Under the pieces are notes generated by a model that saw only the letters and a program-made list of their open reading frames with translations, was not told the origin of the DNA and searched no databases. A stretch of DNA of 32,275 nt from Candidatus Scalindua sp. (lineage in GTDB: Bacteria; Planctomycetota; Brocadiia; Brocadiales; Scalinduaceae): positions 1 through 32,275 of the forward strand of contig JAIQZU010000041.1 in NCBI GenBank assembly GCA_021776915.1. Reading direction: 5' to 3'. Position numbers and translations under genes: made by a program. Shown piece by piece: positions 1-7,680 of this stretch; position 1 is the stretch's first letter; each line of letters opens with the position of its first letter.

Positions 1-44
1 GGCAACAAAGCCATTTGTTTACGATTACTATATCTATATGCCAT
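1..44 (-). CDS. Transposase, N-terminal fragment (runs off the left edge)
   Basis: The minus strand has an ATG at 44 preceded by a strong AGGAGG (57-52) seven bases upstream. The 14 codons visible read MAYRYSNRKQMALL. This opening looks like the N-terminus of the IS1182/DUF772-type transposases (often M-x-Y-R/K-Y-x-N-R-x-Q-M). The family call rests on this short stretch only. The gene continues beyond base 1, so the catalytic part is not seen. The hairpin and promoter layout just upstream is also typical of insertion sequences. It could instead be another short-start protein; moderate confidence. Confidence 0.5.
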   Translation of the reverse strand, partial: MAYRYSNRKQMALL

Positions 45-46
45 TC

Positions 47-75
47 ATATACCTCCTTTCTTGAGGTATATTATA
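47..75 (-). promoter_or_regulatory. Transposase promoter -10 and RBS-masking hairpin
   Basis: A perfect 9-bp inverted repeat (47-55 with 63-71, 7-nt loop) includes part of the AGGAGG ribosome-binding site of the leftward transposase gene. A TATAAT -10 box on the minus strand lies at 75-70. Its expected start point is near 63-62, that is, inside or just past the first arm. Transcripts from this promoter would therefore lack the masking arm, while read-through transcripts from outside would fold and hide the RBS. No good -35 was seen. Confidence 0.5.
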
Positions 76-129
76 CCAAAGACATTTCATGTTTACTAAG
101 CCTTCTAATTCTTTTGTCCTTGTTATTAT

Positions 130-154
130 GACACAGTCTGCGAGGCAGGGTGTC
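130..154. repeat. Short nested inverted repeat (hairpin)
   Basis: GACAC at 130-134 pairs with GTGTC at 150-154, and inside it CTGC (138-141) pairs with GCAG (145-148) around the loop GAG. It lies in the non-coding gap between the transposase fragment and hisS. It may be near the end of the insertion element or an independent hairpin; its role is unknown. Confidence 0.4.
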
Positions 155-185
155 TATGTAGGCAAAAAGCAAAGTTTTAAATTCC

Positions 186-213
186 TTGAATATTGAACCT
201 GAATTGATATAAT
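186..213 (+). promoter_or_regulatory. Predicted hisS-aspS promoter
   Basis: TTGAAT (186-191) and TATAAT (208-213) are separated by 16 bp. The expected start is near 220, giving a leader of about 45 nt before the hisS ATG. That leader has no clear Shine-Dalgarno sequence. Confidence 0.5.
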
Positions 214-264
214 TGTAAAAAATATAACTCCTTTGACCTTTTAATCTTATGAAATATTGTAATT

Positions 265-1563
265 ATGGATAAGGGTAACGATAAATATGTAAAAGCCCCG
301 CTGGGCATGAAAGATATTTTCCCTGACGAAAGGTTGTTATGGACAGAGATGGAGAACGCTGCAAGGGAAGAGTTTGAGATAGCCGGATATCATGAGATAA
401 GGACACCGGTTTTTGAAGATACACGTCTCTTTGTAAGGAGTATCGGAGAAACTACAGACATAGTAGAAAAAGAGATGTACACTTTTGGTGATACCGCAGG
501 GTCAACCATTACACTCCGTCCTGAAAATACAGCTCCGGTTATGAGGGCATATCTCGAATATGAACTATTCAAGACAAAGAAATTCCGGAAATTTTATTAC
601 ATCGGGCCAATGTTCAGAAAGGAACGTCCACAGGCAGGGAGATTAAGGCAGTTCCATCAAATGGGCATAGAGGCGATAGGGTCATACGATCCATTGCTTG
701 ATGTTGAAACAATAAAGGTTGCTACGAGAGTATACGACCGGCTTGGGCTGGATGGATACGTGGTTAAGGTAAATACTATCGGATGTGAGAAATGCAGGCC
801 GGGATACAGGGCAATACTGAAAGAGGAACTGTTACAATATAAAGACGAATTATGCGAACTCTGCAAGGCAAGGATTGAGAGGAATGTGTTCAGGGTACTT
901 GATTGCAAAAATAAAAAATGTAAAGAAATACGCCAGAATGTATCAAACACAGAGGACCATACGTGTAGTGACTGCCGTGATCATTTTAAAACCGTTAAGG
1001 GTGCATTCGATGATATAAATCTCGAATATACAATAGACCCCCACCTTGTAAGGGGCCTGGACTATTATACAAAGACAGTTTATGAGATAACGCATCCGGC
1101 AATGGGTGCCAGAGACACGATATGTGCGGGCGGACGCTATGATAACCTGATTTCTGACATTGGCGGGCCGCCAACAGGTGCAGTCGGATTTGCTGCCGGT
1201 ATGGAGGCGTCAATGATAGCCGTATTAAAGACTAGAGAAAATAATAAGAACTCACAACCTGATACGTCGTCACTGTCGCCGGACGTATACATTGTATCAA
1301 TAAGCGCTGAGACCAGAAACCACTGTTTTAAACTGCTTAACGAACTGAGGTTGAGTGGTCTATCGGTTGATATGGACTACGAAAGCAGAACCCCAAAGGC
1401 GCAGATGAAAGTAGCCAACAAGATCAATTCAAGATTTACTATCATTATGGGGCCTGACGAAATTGAAAAAGGGGTGATTAAATTGAAGAACATGCAGACG
1501 GGAGACGAAACCTTTTCGGGTGATACTGATAAGATTATACAAATAGTGAAAGGAAATAAATAA
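265..1563 (+). CDS. hisS: Histidyl-tRNA synthetase
   Basis: This cytoplasmic class II synthetase charges tRNA-His with histidine using ATP. The 432 residues match the usual bacterial length. Visible signatures are the N-terminal KAPLGMKDIFP, motif 2 FRKERPQAGRLRQFHQ (about 117-132) and the histidine-binding RGLDYYT (about 263-269), with a C-terminal anticodon-binding domain after about 330. The insertion domain carries eight cysteines in four pairs (174/177, 197/200, 214/219, 234/237), as in many Gram-positive and anaerobe HisRS. The ATG at 265 puts the KAPxGxKD motif at its normal distance, although no clear RBS precedes it. Its stop codon directly abuts the aspS ATG, so the two genes are almost certainly co-transcribed, a common pairing in bacteria. 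Confidence 0.97.
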   Translation: MDKGNDKYVKAPLGMKDIFPDERLLWTEMENAAREEFEIAGYHEIRTPVFEDTRLFVRSIGETTDIVEKEMYTFGDTAGSTITLRPENTAPVMRAYLEYELFKTKKFRKFYYIGPMFRKERPQAGRLRQFHQMGIEAIGSYDPLLDVETIKVATRVYDRLGLDGYVVKVNTIGCEKCRPGYRAILKEELLQYKDELCELCKARIERNVFRVLDCKNKKCKEIRQNVSNTEDHTCSDCRDHFKTVKGAFDDINLEYTIDPHLVRGLDYYTKTVYEITHPAMGARDTICAGGRYDNLISDIGGPPTGAVGFAAGMEASMIAVLKTRENNKNSQPDTSSLSPDVYIVSISAETRNHCFKLLNELRLSGLSVDMDYESRTPKAQMKVANKINSRFTIIMGPDEIEKGVIKLKNMQTGDETFSGDTDKIIQIVKGNK

Positions 1564-3336
1564 ATGTCTGATTTACAAAGAACACATACATGCGGACAGC
1601 TTCGCAGGGCGGATGCTGGAAGTGAGGTTACGCTCTCCGGCTGGGTAGATACCAGAAGAGACCACGGTGGAGTTATTTTCATCGATTTAAGAGACAGATA
1701 CGGTAAGACACAAGTGGTATTCAACCCGGAACATAATGCAGAAGCTCATAAAGAAGCATCAGACCTCAGGTCTGAGTATGTTATAGCAGTAAAAGGCAAG
1801 GTTAATGAAAGACCTGAAGATATGATTAATCCAAAATTAGAGACTGGTGAGATTGAAGTAATGAGTGACAAACTTGAAATATTAAATACAAGTGAGACGC
1901 CACCATTTGAGATTACAGCCGATACCGATGTTTCAACCGAATTAAGGCTTAAGTATAGATACCTGGACCTGAGACGTCCGGTTATGCAGAAGTACTTAAC
2001 CTCCAGACACAGGGTTTGCCAGGCTGCAAGGAAGTACTTTGACAGTAATAATTTTATTGAAGTTGAAACGCCGTTCCTGACCAAGAGCACACCGGAAGGC
2101 GCCAGAGACTATCTTGTCCCGAGTAGGATAAACAGGGGACAATTCTATGCACTTCCGCAATCCCCCCAGCTCTTTAAACAGATATTAATGGTTTCCGGTT
2201 TAGATAGATATTTCCAAATAGTCAAATGCTTCAGGGACGAGGATCTTCGTGCACAACGTCAGCCCGAATTCACGCAGATCGATCTGGAGATGTCATTCGT
2301 CAGGGAAGATGATGTTATAAATATTATAGAAGGATTGATGGTGGAGGTATTTAAAGCCGTACTTGGTAAAGAAATTACTGCTCCATTCAAACGGCTTTCG
2401 TATCGTGATGCCATGAGTCTATACGGGTGCGATGCCCCGGATTTGAGGTTTGAAATGACAATAAAGGAAATAACAGACATAGCGAAAAAGTCTAACTTCA
2501 AGGTATTTAAAAGCGTAGCCGAATCCGGAGGTCAGGTTAGGGGTATCAATGCTACCGGCTGTGCAAAGCTTTCGAGAAAAGAGATAGACGAACTTACAAC
2601 CTTCGTCAACCAATTCGGAGCAAAGGGTCTTGCATGGTTTAAGGTTGATGAAAACGGACTTACTTCTCAGATTGCAAAGTTTTTTAACGCTGATCTTCAA
2701 TCGGAAATAATAAAACGTTTCAGTGCCGTACCCGGCGATCTGCTACTGTTTGTGGCTGACAAGGAAAGTGTAGTCTCACAGGCACTGTCACAACTACGGA
2801 TTAATATTGCTAAAACCAATGGTTTCATTAATGAAGATGAATTTAATCTTTCATGGGTAGTTGATTTTCCTTTATTTGAATATAACGAGGAGATGGACAG
2901 ATACGATTCTCTTCATCATCCTTTCACGTCACCGCATCCGGACGATCTTGAGTTTCTTGAGGAGCGACCGCTGGATGTCAGGGCAAGGGCTTACGACATA
3001 GTGCTGAATGGGGTTGAATTGGGCGGTGGCAGCATAAGAATACATCGGCAGGATGTGCAAAAAAAGATATTCAACTTGCTCAAGATTGATGAGGCTACGG
3101 CACAGGAAAGATTTGGATTCCTGCTCGAGGCTCTCAAATACGGCGCACCGCCGCATGGGGGCATAGCCCTGGGACTTGATCGAATGGTAACAATACTATT
3201 AGGTCTTGATGATATAAGAGAAGTCATTGCATTTCCGAAGACCCAGAAGGCAGCATGCCTCATGGTTGATGCCCCTTCGGATGTGGATGAAAAACAGCTC
3301 AAAGATCTCGGCCTGTCACTTCAAAAACCGGACTAA
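1564..3336 (+). CDS. aspS: Aspartyl-tRNA synthetase, bacterial type
   Basis: Class II synthetase for tRNA-Asp (590 residues, the normal bacterial length including the GAD insertion). The N-terminal OB-fold anticodon domain (GWVDTRRDHGGVIFIDLRDR) is followed by the catalytic core with motif 2 FRDEDLRAQRQPEFTQID and motif 3 GGIALGLDRMVTILLG near the C-terminus. The start ATG follows the hisS TAA with zero gap, and an AGGA about 10 nt upstream lies inside the end of hisS, so translation is probably coupled. Whether it is discriminating or also makes Asp-tRNA-Asn cannot be decided from these motifs; a gatCAB search elsewhere in the genome would tell. Transcription may end in the repeat-bearing gap before recG. 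Confidence 0.97.
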   Translation: MSDLQRTHTCGQLRRADAGSEVTLSGWVDTRRDHGGVIFIDLRDRYGKTQVVFNPEHNAEAHKEASDLRSEYVIAVKGKVNERPEDMINPKLETGEIEVMSDKLEILNTSETPPFEITADTDVSTELRLKYRYLDLRRPVMQKYLTSRHRVCQAARKYFDSNNFIEVETPFLTKSTPEGARDYLVPSRINRGQFYALPQSPQLFKQILMVSGLDRYFQIVKCFRDEDLRAQRQPEFTQIDLEMSFVREDDVINIIEGLMVEVFKAVLGKEITAPFKRLSYRDAMSLYGCDAPDLRFEMTIKEITDIAKKSNFKVFKSVAESGGQVRGINATGCAKLSRKEIDELTTFVNQFGAKGLAWFKVDENGLTSQIAKFFNADLQSEIIKRFSAVPGDLLLFVADKESVVSQALSQLRINIAKTNGFINEDEFNLSWVVDFPLFEYNEEMDRYDSLHHPFTSPHPDDLEFLEERPLDVRARAYDIVLNGVELGGGSIRIHRQDVQKKIFNLLKIDEATAQERFGFLLEALKYGAPPHGGIALGLDRMVTILLGLDDIREVIAFPKTQKAACLMVDAPSDVDEKQLKDLGLSLQKPD

Positions 3337-3352
3337 ACTTTCCTGAGATTTA

Positions 3353-3426
3353 CCACGGATTTTCACGGAAAAACACAGATAAAAAATATAACTTATGTTA
3401 TTTGTCATTCCTGCTAAGGCGGGAAT
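3353..3426. repeat. Intergenic repeat-like segment with REP-type hairpin
   Basis: The 162-bp gap between aspS and recG holds a CCACGG/TTCACGG-type segment (about 3353-3370) and a hairpin at 3407-3426. In the hairpin ATTCCTGC pairs with GCGGGAAT around TAAG with one wobble. Both look like dispersed intergenic repeats common in environmental genomes. A 'TTTGCG' segment at about 3439-3480 is echoed by another at 12673-12695. There is no T-tract, so a terminator is not supported. Confidence 0.45.
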
Positions 3427-3498
3427 CTAAATTCTTTCTCTGCGCACTTTGCGTCTACTTGTCCTCGGCGCCTTTTGTCCTGGGAGCGGTGAATATCA

Positions 3499-5577
3499 GT
3501 GTCTACATCTGACTTAGACAAATCTATTCAATACATCAAGGGTGTCGGACCCAAAAGAGCCCAGACTCTTGCACGGTTGGGCATACACACGGTAAAAGAC
3601 CTTCTCTACTGCTTTCCACGTACATACCAGGACAGGTCCCGTGTAGAGAAAATTTCAGACTTGAAAGATGGTACCACTGCAATGGTGAAGGGTATTGTTA
3701 TCAATATTAAGTCATTCAGGACCAGAGGGTGGAAGAGTATTTTTGAGGCATCAATTGGTGACGGGACCAGCATGCTTCAGGTTAAATGGTTCAATCGTCC
3801 CTATCAGAGTGAAATATTCCAGGTGGATGACCATGTGTTTTTATATGGCAAGGTCTCTTTGTATAAGCAGACACTTCAGATGGTAAATCCTGAATATGAG
3901 ATAGCTTCAGAGGAAGATGGTCAGGGTAAGAGCGTAGGTATCTTGCCGGTATATCCACTGACAGAGGAGATGAGACAAGTCAGTTTCCGTAAGCTGGTGA
4001 AAACAGTCGTTGATGAGCATTACAACAAGGTTGAAGAGATATTTACGGATGATATTATCAGCAAACAGAAGTTTGTGCCAGTTACCCTCGCAATAAAGAA
4101 TATTCACTTTCCCGATTCCCTGGATAGTCTGGAGGAATCTAAGCGACGGCTCAAATATGAGGAATTCTTCCTGTTTGAGACGGCAATGGCTCTTCGCAAA
4201 CGCGGTATAAAGGAGGTGAGCGGGTATAAATTCCGTATTGGCCAGAATGTAGAAAATCACATCTACAAACTCTTTCCATTCAAGCTTACTGAAAGTCAGC
4301 AGAAAGTAATCAGTGAAATCCACGAAGACATGTGCAGCGAGAGACCAATGAACAGATTGCTGCAGGGGGATGTTGGCTCCGGCAAGACAGCAGTGGCGGT
4401 TTACGCACTGCTTGCAGCTGTTGCAAATGGCTTTCAAACTGCCTTTATGGCGCCTACAGAAATCCTTGCCGAACAACACTATCGTACGCTCAGTCTCATG
4501 CTCGAACAGGCAAAGGTGGAAATACTGCTTCTCACCGGTGGTGCGAAGGCAAAGATACGGAAGGAAAATATTGAACGAATAAAACAGGGTGAAATTGATC
4601 TTGTGATAGGCACACACGCACTGATACAGCAGGACGTAGAATTTAAAAAGCTTGGATTGATAGTGATAGACGAGCAGCACAAGTTTGGCGTAATGCAGCG
4701 TACGCGACTGAGGCAAAAAGGACACAAACAACAACCGGACGTACTCGTCATGACGGCAACTCCTATACCCAGGAGCCTTTCTCTGACCGTATTTGGTGAT
4801 CTTGATATCTCAACCATTGATGAACTTCCACCCGGCCGAACACCGGTGGTGACATATCGTGTACCAGCTAAGAAAGAGAACGATGCTTACGGGTTTATTC
4901 GTAAAGAGATAGATAAGGGGAGGCAGGCGTTTGTCGTCTATCCGCTGGTGGATGAATCTGAGAAGCTCGACCTCAAGTCAGCGACTGTTGAGGCGGAGAG
5001 TCTCAGGGATGAGGTATTCACCGGACTAAATGTAGGGCTACTGCACGGTCAGATGAAATCAGAAATGAAGGATTTGATCATGACTGATTTTATTAATCAT
5101 AAATATGATATTCTTGTGTCAACTATAGTAATTGAAGTGGGAATTGATGTGCCTAATGCTACTGTTATGGCGATTGAGCATGCAGAGAGATTTGGCCTTG
5201 CACAGCTTCACCAGCTCCGTGGCAGGATAGGGCGCAGTTCACACCAGTCATACTGCCTGCTCTTTGGAACACCCAAAAGTATAGAGTCCCGACAGAGGAT
5301 CAAGACAATGCTGGAGACAAACGATGGTTTCAAGATAGCAGAAGAAGACCTGAGGCTCAGGGGGCCGGGGGAGTTCTTCGGTACACGACAGCATGGTTTA
5401 CCCGAATTCAAGATTGGAGACATAATCAATGACTATGCTTTATTAAAGATGGCAAGAGACGATGCCTTTGAACTCGTCAAGGAGGGCTATAAATCAAAGT
5501 CCTCAAAGAAACAAATGCTTTTGAAAAAGATTACGGAAAGCTTTAAGGGTAAACTTGATTTGATAAATACGGGGTGA
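3499..5577 (+). CDS. recG: ATP-dependent DNA helicase RecG
   Basis: RecG remodels stalled replication forks and branch-migrates recombination intermediates. The 692 residues cover the wedge/OB domain (about 1-230, with GVGPKRAQTLARLGI and DLLYCFPRTYQDRS), then the SF2 helicase motor. Motor motifs are Walker A GDVGSGKT (about 290), DEQHKFGVMQR (about 391), MTATPIPRSL, HGQMK, STIVIEVGIDVPNATVM, GRIGRSSHQSYCLLF and the C-terminal LRLRGPGEFFGTRQHGLPEF. The start is a GTG with a purine-rich GGGAGCGG upstream. The gene appears complete, but its 3' end is duplicated twice further downstream (6707-6826 and 7346-7679). This marks the stop-codon region as a recombination or insertion point. Confidence 0.97.
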   Translation: MSTSDLDKSIQYIKGVGPKRAQTLARLGIHTVKDLLYCFPRTYQDRSRVEKISDLKDGTTAMVKGIVINIKSFRTRGWKSIFEASIGDGTSMLQVKWFNRPYQSEIFQVDDHVFLYGKVSLYKQTLQMVNPEYEIASEEDGQGKSVGILPVYPLTEEMRQVSFRKLVKTVVDEHYNKVEEIFTDDIISKQKFVPVTLAIKNIHFPDSLDSLEESKRRLKYEEFFLFETAMALRKRGIKEVSGYKFRIGQNVENHIYKLFPFKLTESQQKVISEIHEDMCSERPMNRLLQGDVGSGKTAVAVYALLAAVANGFQTAFMAPTEILAEQHYRTLSLMLEQAKVEILLLTGGAKAKIRKENIERIKQGEIDLVIGTHALIQQDVEFKKLGLIVIDEQHKFGVMQRTRLRQKGHKQQPDVLVMTATPIPRSLSLTVFGDLDISTIDELPPGRTPVVTYRVPAKKENDAYGFIRKEIDKGRQAFVVYPLVDESEKLDLKSATVEAESLRDEVFTGLNVGLLHGQMKSEMKDLIMTDFINHKYDILVSTIVIEVGIDVPNATVMAIEHAERFGLAQLHQLRGRIGRSSHQSYCLLFGTPKSIESRQRIKTMLETNDGFKIAEEDLRLRGPGEFFGTRQHGLPEFKIGDIINDYALLKMARDDAFELVKEGYKSKSSKKQMLLKKITESFKGKLDLINTG

Positions 5578-5661
5578 AGGAAAAATAGAAGGCAGAAGTG
5601 AAAAATCAGGCCCTTTTTATATTTGTCGAGTAGAGAGATGCGTCCTTTACTTTATTTTTGG

Positions 5662-5690
5662 TTGACACTGTAAACATATTGTATTACACT
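5662..5690 (+). promoter_or_regulatory. higBA promoter with operator-like repeats; leaderless transcript predicted
   Basis: TTGACA (5662-5667), a 17-bp spacer and TACACT (5685-5690) form a good sigma-70-type promoter. Start is expected at about 5697-5698, which is the ATG of the toxin, so the mRNA may be leaderless; no RBS is seen. An inverted repeat TGTAA/TTACA (5669-5673, 5684-5688) and a direct repeat ACACTG (5665, 5686; 21 bp apart) overlap the promoter. They are candidates for the HigA operator. Confidence 0.55.
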
Positions 5691-5697
5691 GATCCAA

Positions 5698-5970
5698 ATG
5701 CCATATATTGTCGATGAAAGTAAAATATTAAAAACATTAATTAAATTAGAGAAATCAATCAGAGCTGCTTATTCAGCCTGGAAAGGAATTGTTACTAATC
5801 ACGGATTAAGGGGATTGAGAGCTGTCAAAGGTTTTCATTTAGAAAAGTTAAAGGGAAAACGAAAAGGACAATATTCGTGTCGGCTTAACAGAGGTTATAG
5901 AGTCTTTTTCAAAAAGATTGATAATAATTTTGTGATTGATGTATTGGAGATAAATAAGCATGCGTACTAA
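5698..5970 (+). CDS. higB: RelE/HigB-family toxin of a type II toxin-antitoxin pair
   Basis: A basic protein of 90 residues. The central part, with LRAVKGFHLEKLKGKRKGQYSC followed in the family order by LNRGYRVFFK and an IDVLEI ending, follows the HigB/RelE mRNA interferase pattern (leucine- and lysine-rich helix, then R-x-x-Y-R-V/I-F strand). HigB toxins cleave mRNA on the ribosome and are neutralised by HigA. The toxin gene precedes the antitoxin gene and overlaps it by 11 nt, the usual higBA order. It lies directly downstream of recG, behind its own promoter that appears to give a leaderless message. Activity is inferred from family only. Confidence 0.8.
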   Translation: MPYIVDESKILKTLIKLEKSIRAAYSAWKGIVTNHGLRGLRAVKGFHLEKLKGKRKGQYSCRLNRGYRVFFKKIDNNFVIDVLEINKHAY

Positions 5971-6322
5971 AAAAAAGGTTACAGCATTAAAGGTTGGTCA
6001 GGAATTGATAGAGCTTGGTTTAAAAGTTCAACGTAAAGAGGTGTCTTTAGACGTAGTTATAAATGAAATTGATCCGGACTTTCTTGGTTCAGTTTCTAAG
6101 GATATCCCGGAATGGGAAAAAGATATTAAGCCTTATGACAGGATATCGGCCTTAATGGAAATTCAGGGCATAAACAAATCAGAACTTGCAAGAAGGCTGG
6201 GTATCTCAAGGCAATATGTAACGGATTTACTTAACGGGAAAAAACCAATTACGTTAAAAGCTGCAAAAAAACTAGCTCATGCTCTGGAGGTACCAGTATC
6301 CGGAATCCTCGGAATGCAATGA
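5960..6322 (+). CDS. higA: HigA-type antitoxin with XRE helix-turn-helix
   Basis: 120 residues. The C-terminal half has a clear Cro/C1-type helix-turn-helix (about 68-115: NKSELARRLGISRQYVTDLL then NGKKPITLKAAKKLAHAL). The N-terminal part is charged and probably contacts the toxin. HigA antitoxins both bind HigB and repress the shared promoter. The ATG at 5960 lies inside the end of higB, preceded by GGAGA about 9 nt upstream, so translation is coupled. The inverted repeat over the higB promoter is the likely operator. The next gene, an AbrB antitoxin, is a separate unit with its own RBS. Confidence 0.85.
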   Translation: MRTKKKVTALKVGQELIELGLKVQRKEVSLDVVINEIDPDFLGSVSKDIPEWEKDIKPYDRISALMEIQGINKSELARRLGISRQYVTDLLNGKKPITLKAAKKLAHALEVPVSGILGMQ

Positions 6323-6410
6323 TTTCTTGCATATCCTGGCCGCATGGCAACAAAATAGGCACTGTTAGAATATCCCTATTATCCCGTTTATAAATTCAAG
6401 GAGAATCCTG

Positions 6411-6638
6411 ATGAAGTCCAAGATCACCTCTAAATATCAAACTACAATTCCAAGGGAAATCAGTGACAGACTTAATTTAAGTGTATCCGATTCAATCGAA
6501 TGGAAAATTGAAAAAGACAAGATATTCGTTGAACCTGTAAATAAACCATTTCTAAAATATAAAGGTTCCATTAAAATAAAATCCGGTAATATTAAAGAAG
6601 ATATTATTAGAACTCAAAACTCCGGTACTAACATTTGA
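6411..6638 (+). CDS. AbrB/SpoVT-type DNA-binding antitoxin, toxin partner missing
   Basis: 75 residues. The N-terminal swapped-hairpin AbrB domain is clear (MKSKITSKYQTTIPREISD, then LNLSVSDSIEWKIEKDKIFVEP spread over residues 20-42). The rest is a short basic tail of the type that binds a toxin such as a PIN ribonuclease. An AAGGAG lies about 8 nt before the ATG. No toxin follows: within 70 bp the sequence turns into a second copy of the recG 3' end. The partner was probably lost when that copy arrived or by later deletion. It may still act as a repressor or a decoy antitoxin. Confidence 0.8.
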   Translation: MKSKITSKYQTTIPREISDRLNLSVSDSIEWKIEKDKIFVEPVNKPFLKYKGSIKIKSGNIKEDIIRTQNSGTNI

Positions 6639-6706
6639 CAAACCATTTTCCAATCAACTGTTCAATACAAACATACCTCACGAACTGATAAAATAGATTA
6701 GCATTA

Positions 6707-6826
6707 AACGATGCCTTTAAACTCGTTAATGAGAGCCGGAAATCAAAGTCAGCAAAGAAGCAAATGCTACTGAAAAGGATTACAGAAAGCTTTAAGGATA
6801 AGCTTGATTTGATAAATACGGGGTGA
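6707..6826 (+). pseudogene. recG 3'-end copy 2 (about 120 bp)
   Basis: This stretch lines up with 5458-5577 of recG without any gap, up to and including the TGA. The implied residues are DAFKLVNESRKSKSAKKQML continuing to ITESFKDKLDLINTG. The last 70 bp are nearly identical to copy 3 (7346-7679) and slightly different from the true recG end, so copies 2 and 3 share a source distinct from the resident gene. There is no start codon or RBS and the homology begins abruptly around 6707. It is a remnant, not a gene. Confidence 0.85.
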
Positions 6827-6838
6827 GGGGTTTTTAGG

Positions 6839-7087
6839 TCAAGTGCAACTTTTGGTCACGCTTGCTCGTTCATGTAAAAATTCTGGTGCGAAGTCAGCGC
6901 CATTATCCCATGACAAGGTGTGTCCTCTTATCTTGAAGTTTTTAAAATAACTAATATCCTGCAGTGGTTTAAATACGCCTACATCCAATTCAGATGAGAG
7001 ATCCACATTGCCTGATGTCCCATTATTAAACTCTACCCATATTGTGTAATCTTTTATGTATTTTGCGTCAGTAACATGTAAAAACAT
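6839..7087 (-). CDS. DUF2442 family protein
   Basis: 82 residues matching the DUF2442 pattern: an opening V-T-D-A-K-Y-I-K-D-Y, a central G-N-V-D-L, then FKPLQDISYFKNF and the hallmark WDNGADFAPEFLHE. DUF2442 genes are usually next to a DUF4160 gene, and the pair is often predicted to be toxin-antitoxin-like; the biochemical role is not established to my knowledge. Here the DUF4160 partner just upstream on the same strand is only a C-terminal fragment, so this copy may be orphaned. An AAAGGAG lies about 10 nt before the ATG. The gene sits between two recG tail copies, in opposite orientation to them. Confidence 0.8.
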   Translation of the reverse strand: MFLHVTDAKYIKDYTIWVEFNNGTSGNVDLSSELDVGVFKPLQDISYFKNFKIRGHTLSWDNGADFAPEFLHERASVTKSCT

Positions 7088-7112
7088 TTCTTTGTTGCTC
7101 CTTTAACTATTC

Positions 7113-7233
7113 TAATGGTTCTATTTTCTTCAGTGGCATTTTCTTTTCAGCAAATTCCCAATTCTCAATTAATTCATTTTTATGTAAAACATACCACTCA
7201 AGCACCGCATTTAGTACTATTCTTCCTTTCAAA
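7113..7233 (-). pseudogene. DUF4160 family, C-terminal remnant
   Basis: On the minus strand the codons from 7233 to the TAG at 7113 read about 40 residues including LNAVLEWYVLHKNELIENW and ending KKMPLKKIEPLE. This matches the C-terminus of DUF4160 proteins. An in-frame TGA lies three codons upstream of the recognisable part, and the N-terminal half is absent. It is a truncated gene 25 bp upstream of the DUF2442 gene, its usual partner. Confidence 0.75.
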
Positions 7234-7345
7234 TTTCTTCATTAAGGTAAGGATTAATTTACATTAAAAGATGTGTGATATCCAAAAGAATCCTGTTCAA
7301 AGATGACACTCCTAATTAATAAGATTGAATAGGATGCTGCTCAAT

Positions 7346-7679
7346 CCAGTCCTATTGCCTGCTCTTTGGAACGCCAAAAAGTATAGAGTCCCGACAGAGG
7401 ATCAAGACAATGCTGGAAACAAACGACGGCTTCAAGATAGCAGAAGAAGACCTGAGGCTCAGGGGGCCGGGGGAGTTCTTCGGGACAAGACAGCACGGCC
7501 TACCAGAATTCAAGATAGGGGATATAATAAAAGACTACGACATAATAAAACTTGCTCGTGAAGACGCCTTTGAGTTCGTCAAAGAAGGTCATAAATCTAA
7601 TAATTCAAAGAAGCAAATGCTACTGAAAAGGATTACAGAAAGCTTTAAGGATAAACTTGATTTGATAAATACGGGGTGA
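7346..7679 (+). pseudogene. recG 3'-end copy 3 (about 334 bp)
   Basis: Aligns gap-free with 5244-5577 of recG, at about 86 percent identity by hand count (about 48 differences in 334). Many changes are at third codon positions and the frame is open from 7329 to the TGA at 7677-7679. The implied protein keeps the helicase C-terminal segment LRLRGPGEFFGTRQHGLPEF. The pattern of synonymous change suggests it diverged as part of a functional recG in another lineage, rather than as a decaying local duplicate. An internal ATG at 7410 would give 89 residues, but no RBS is seen and the helicase motor is missing, so a working product is unlikely. Confidence 0.85.
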
Positions 7680-7680
7680 G

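Noticed and set aside
3907-4734. Long open frame of 275 codons on the minus strand
   Set aside because: It lies entirely within recG, has low-complexity composition and no RBS; it is a shadow frame.
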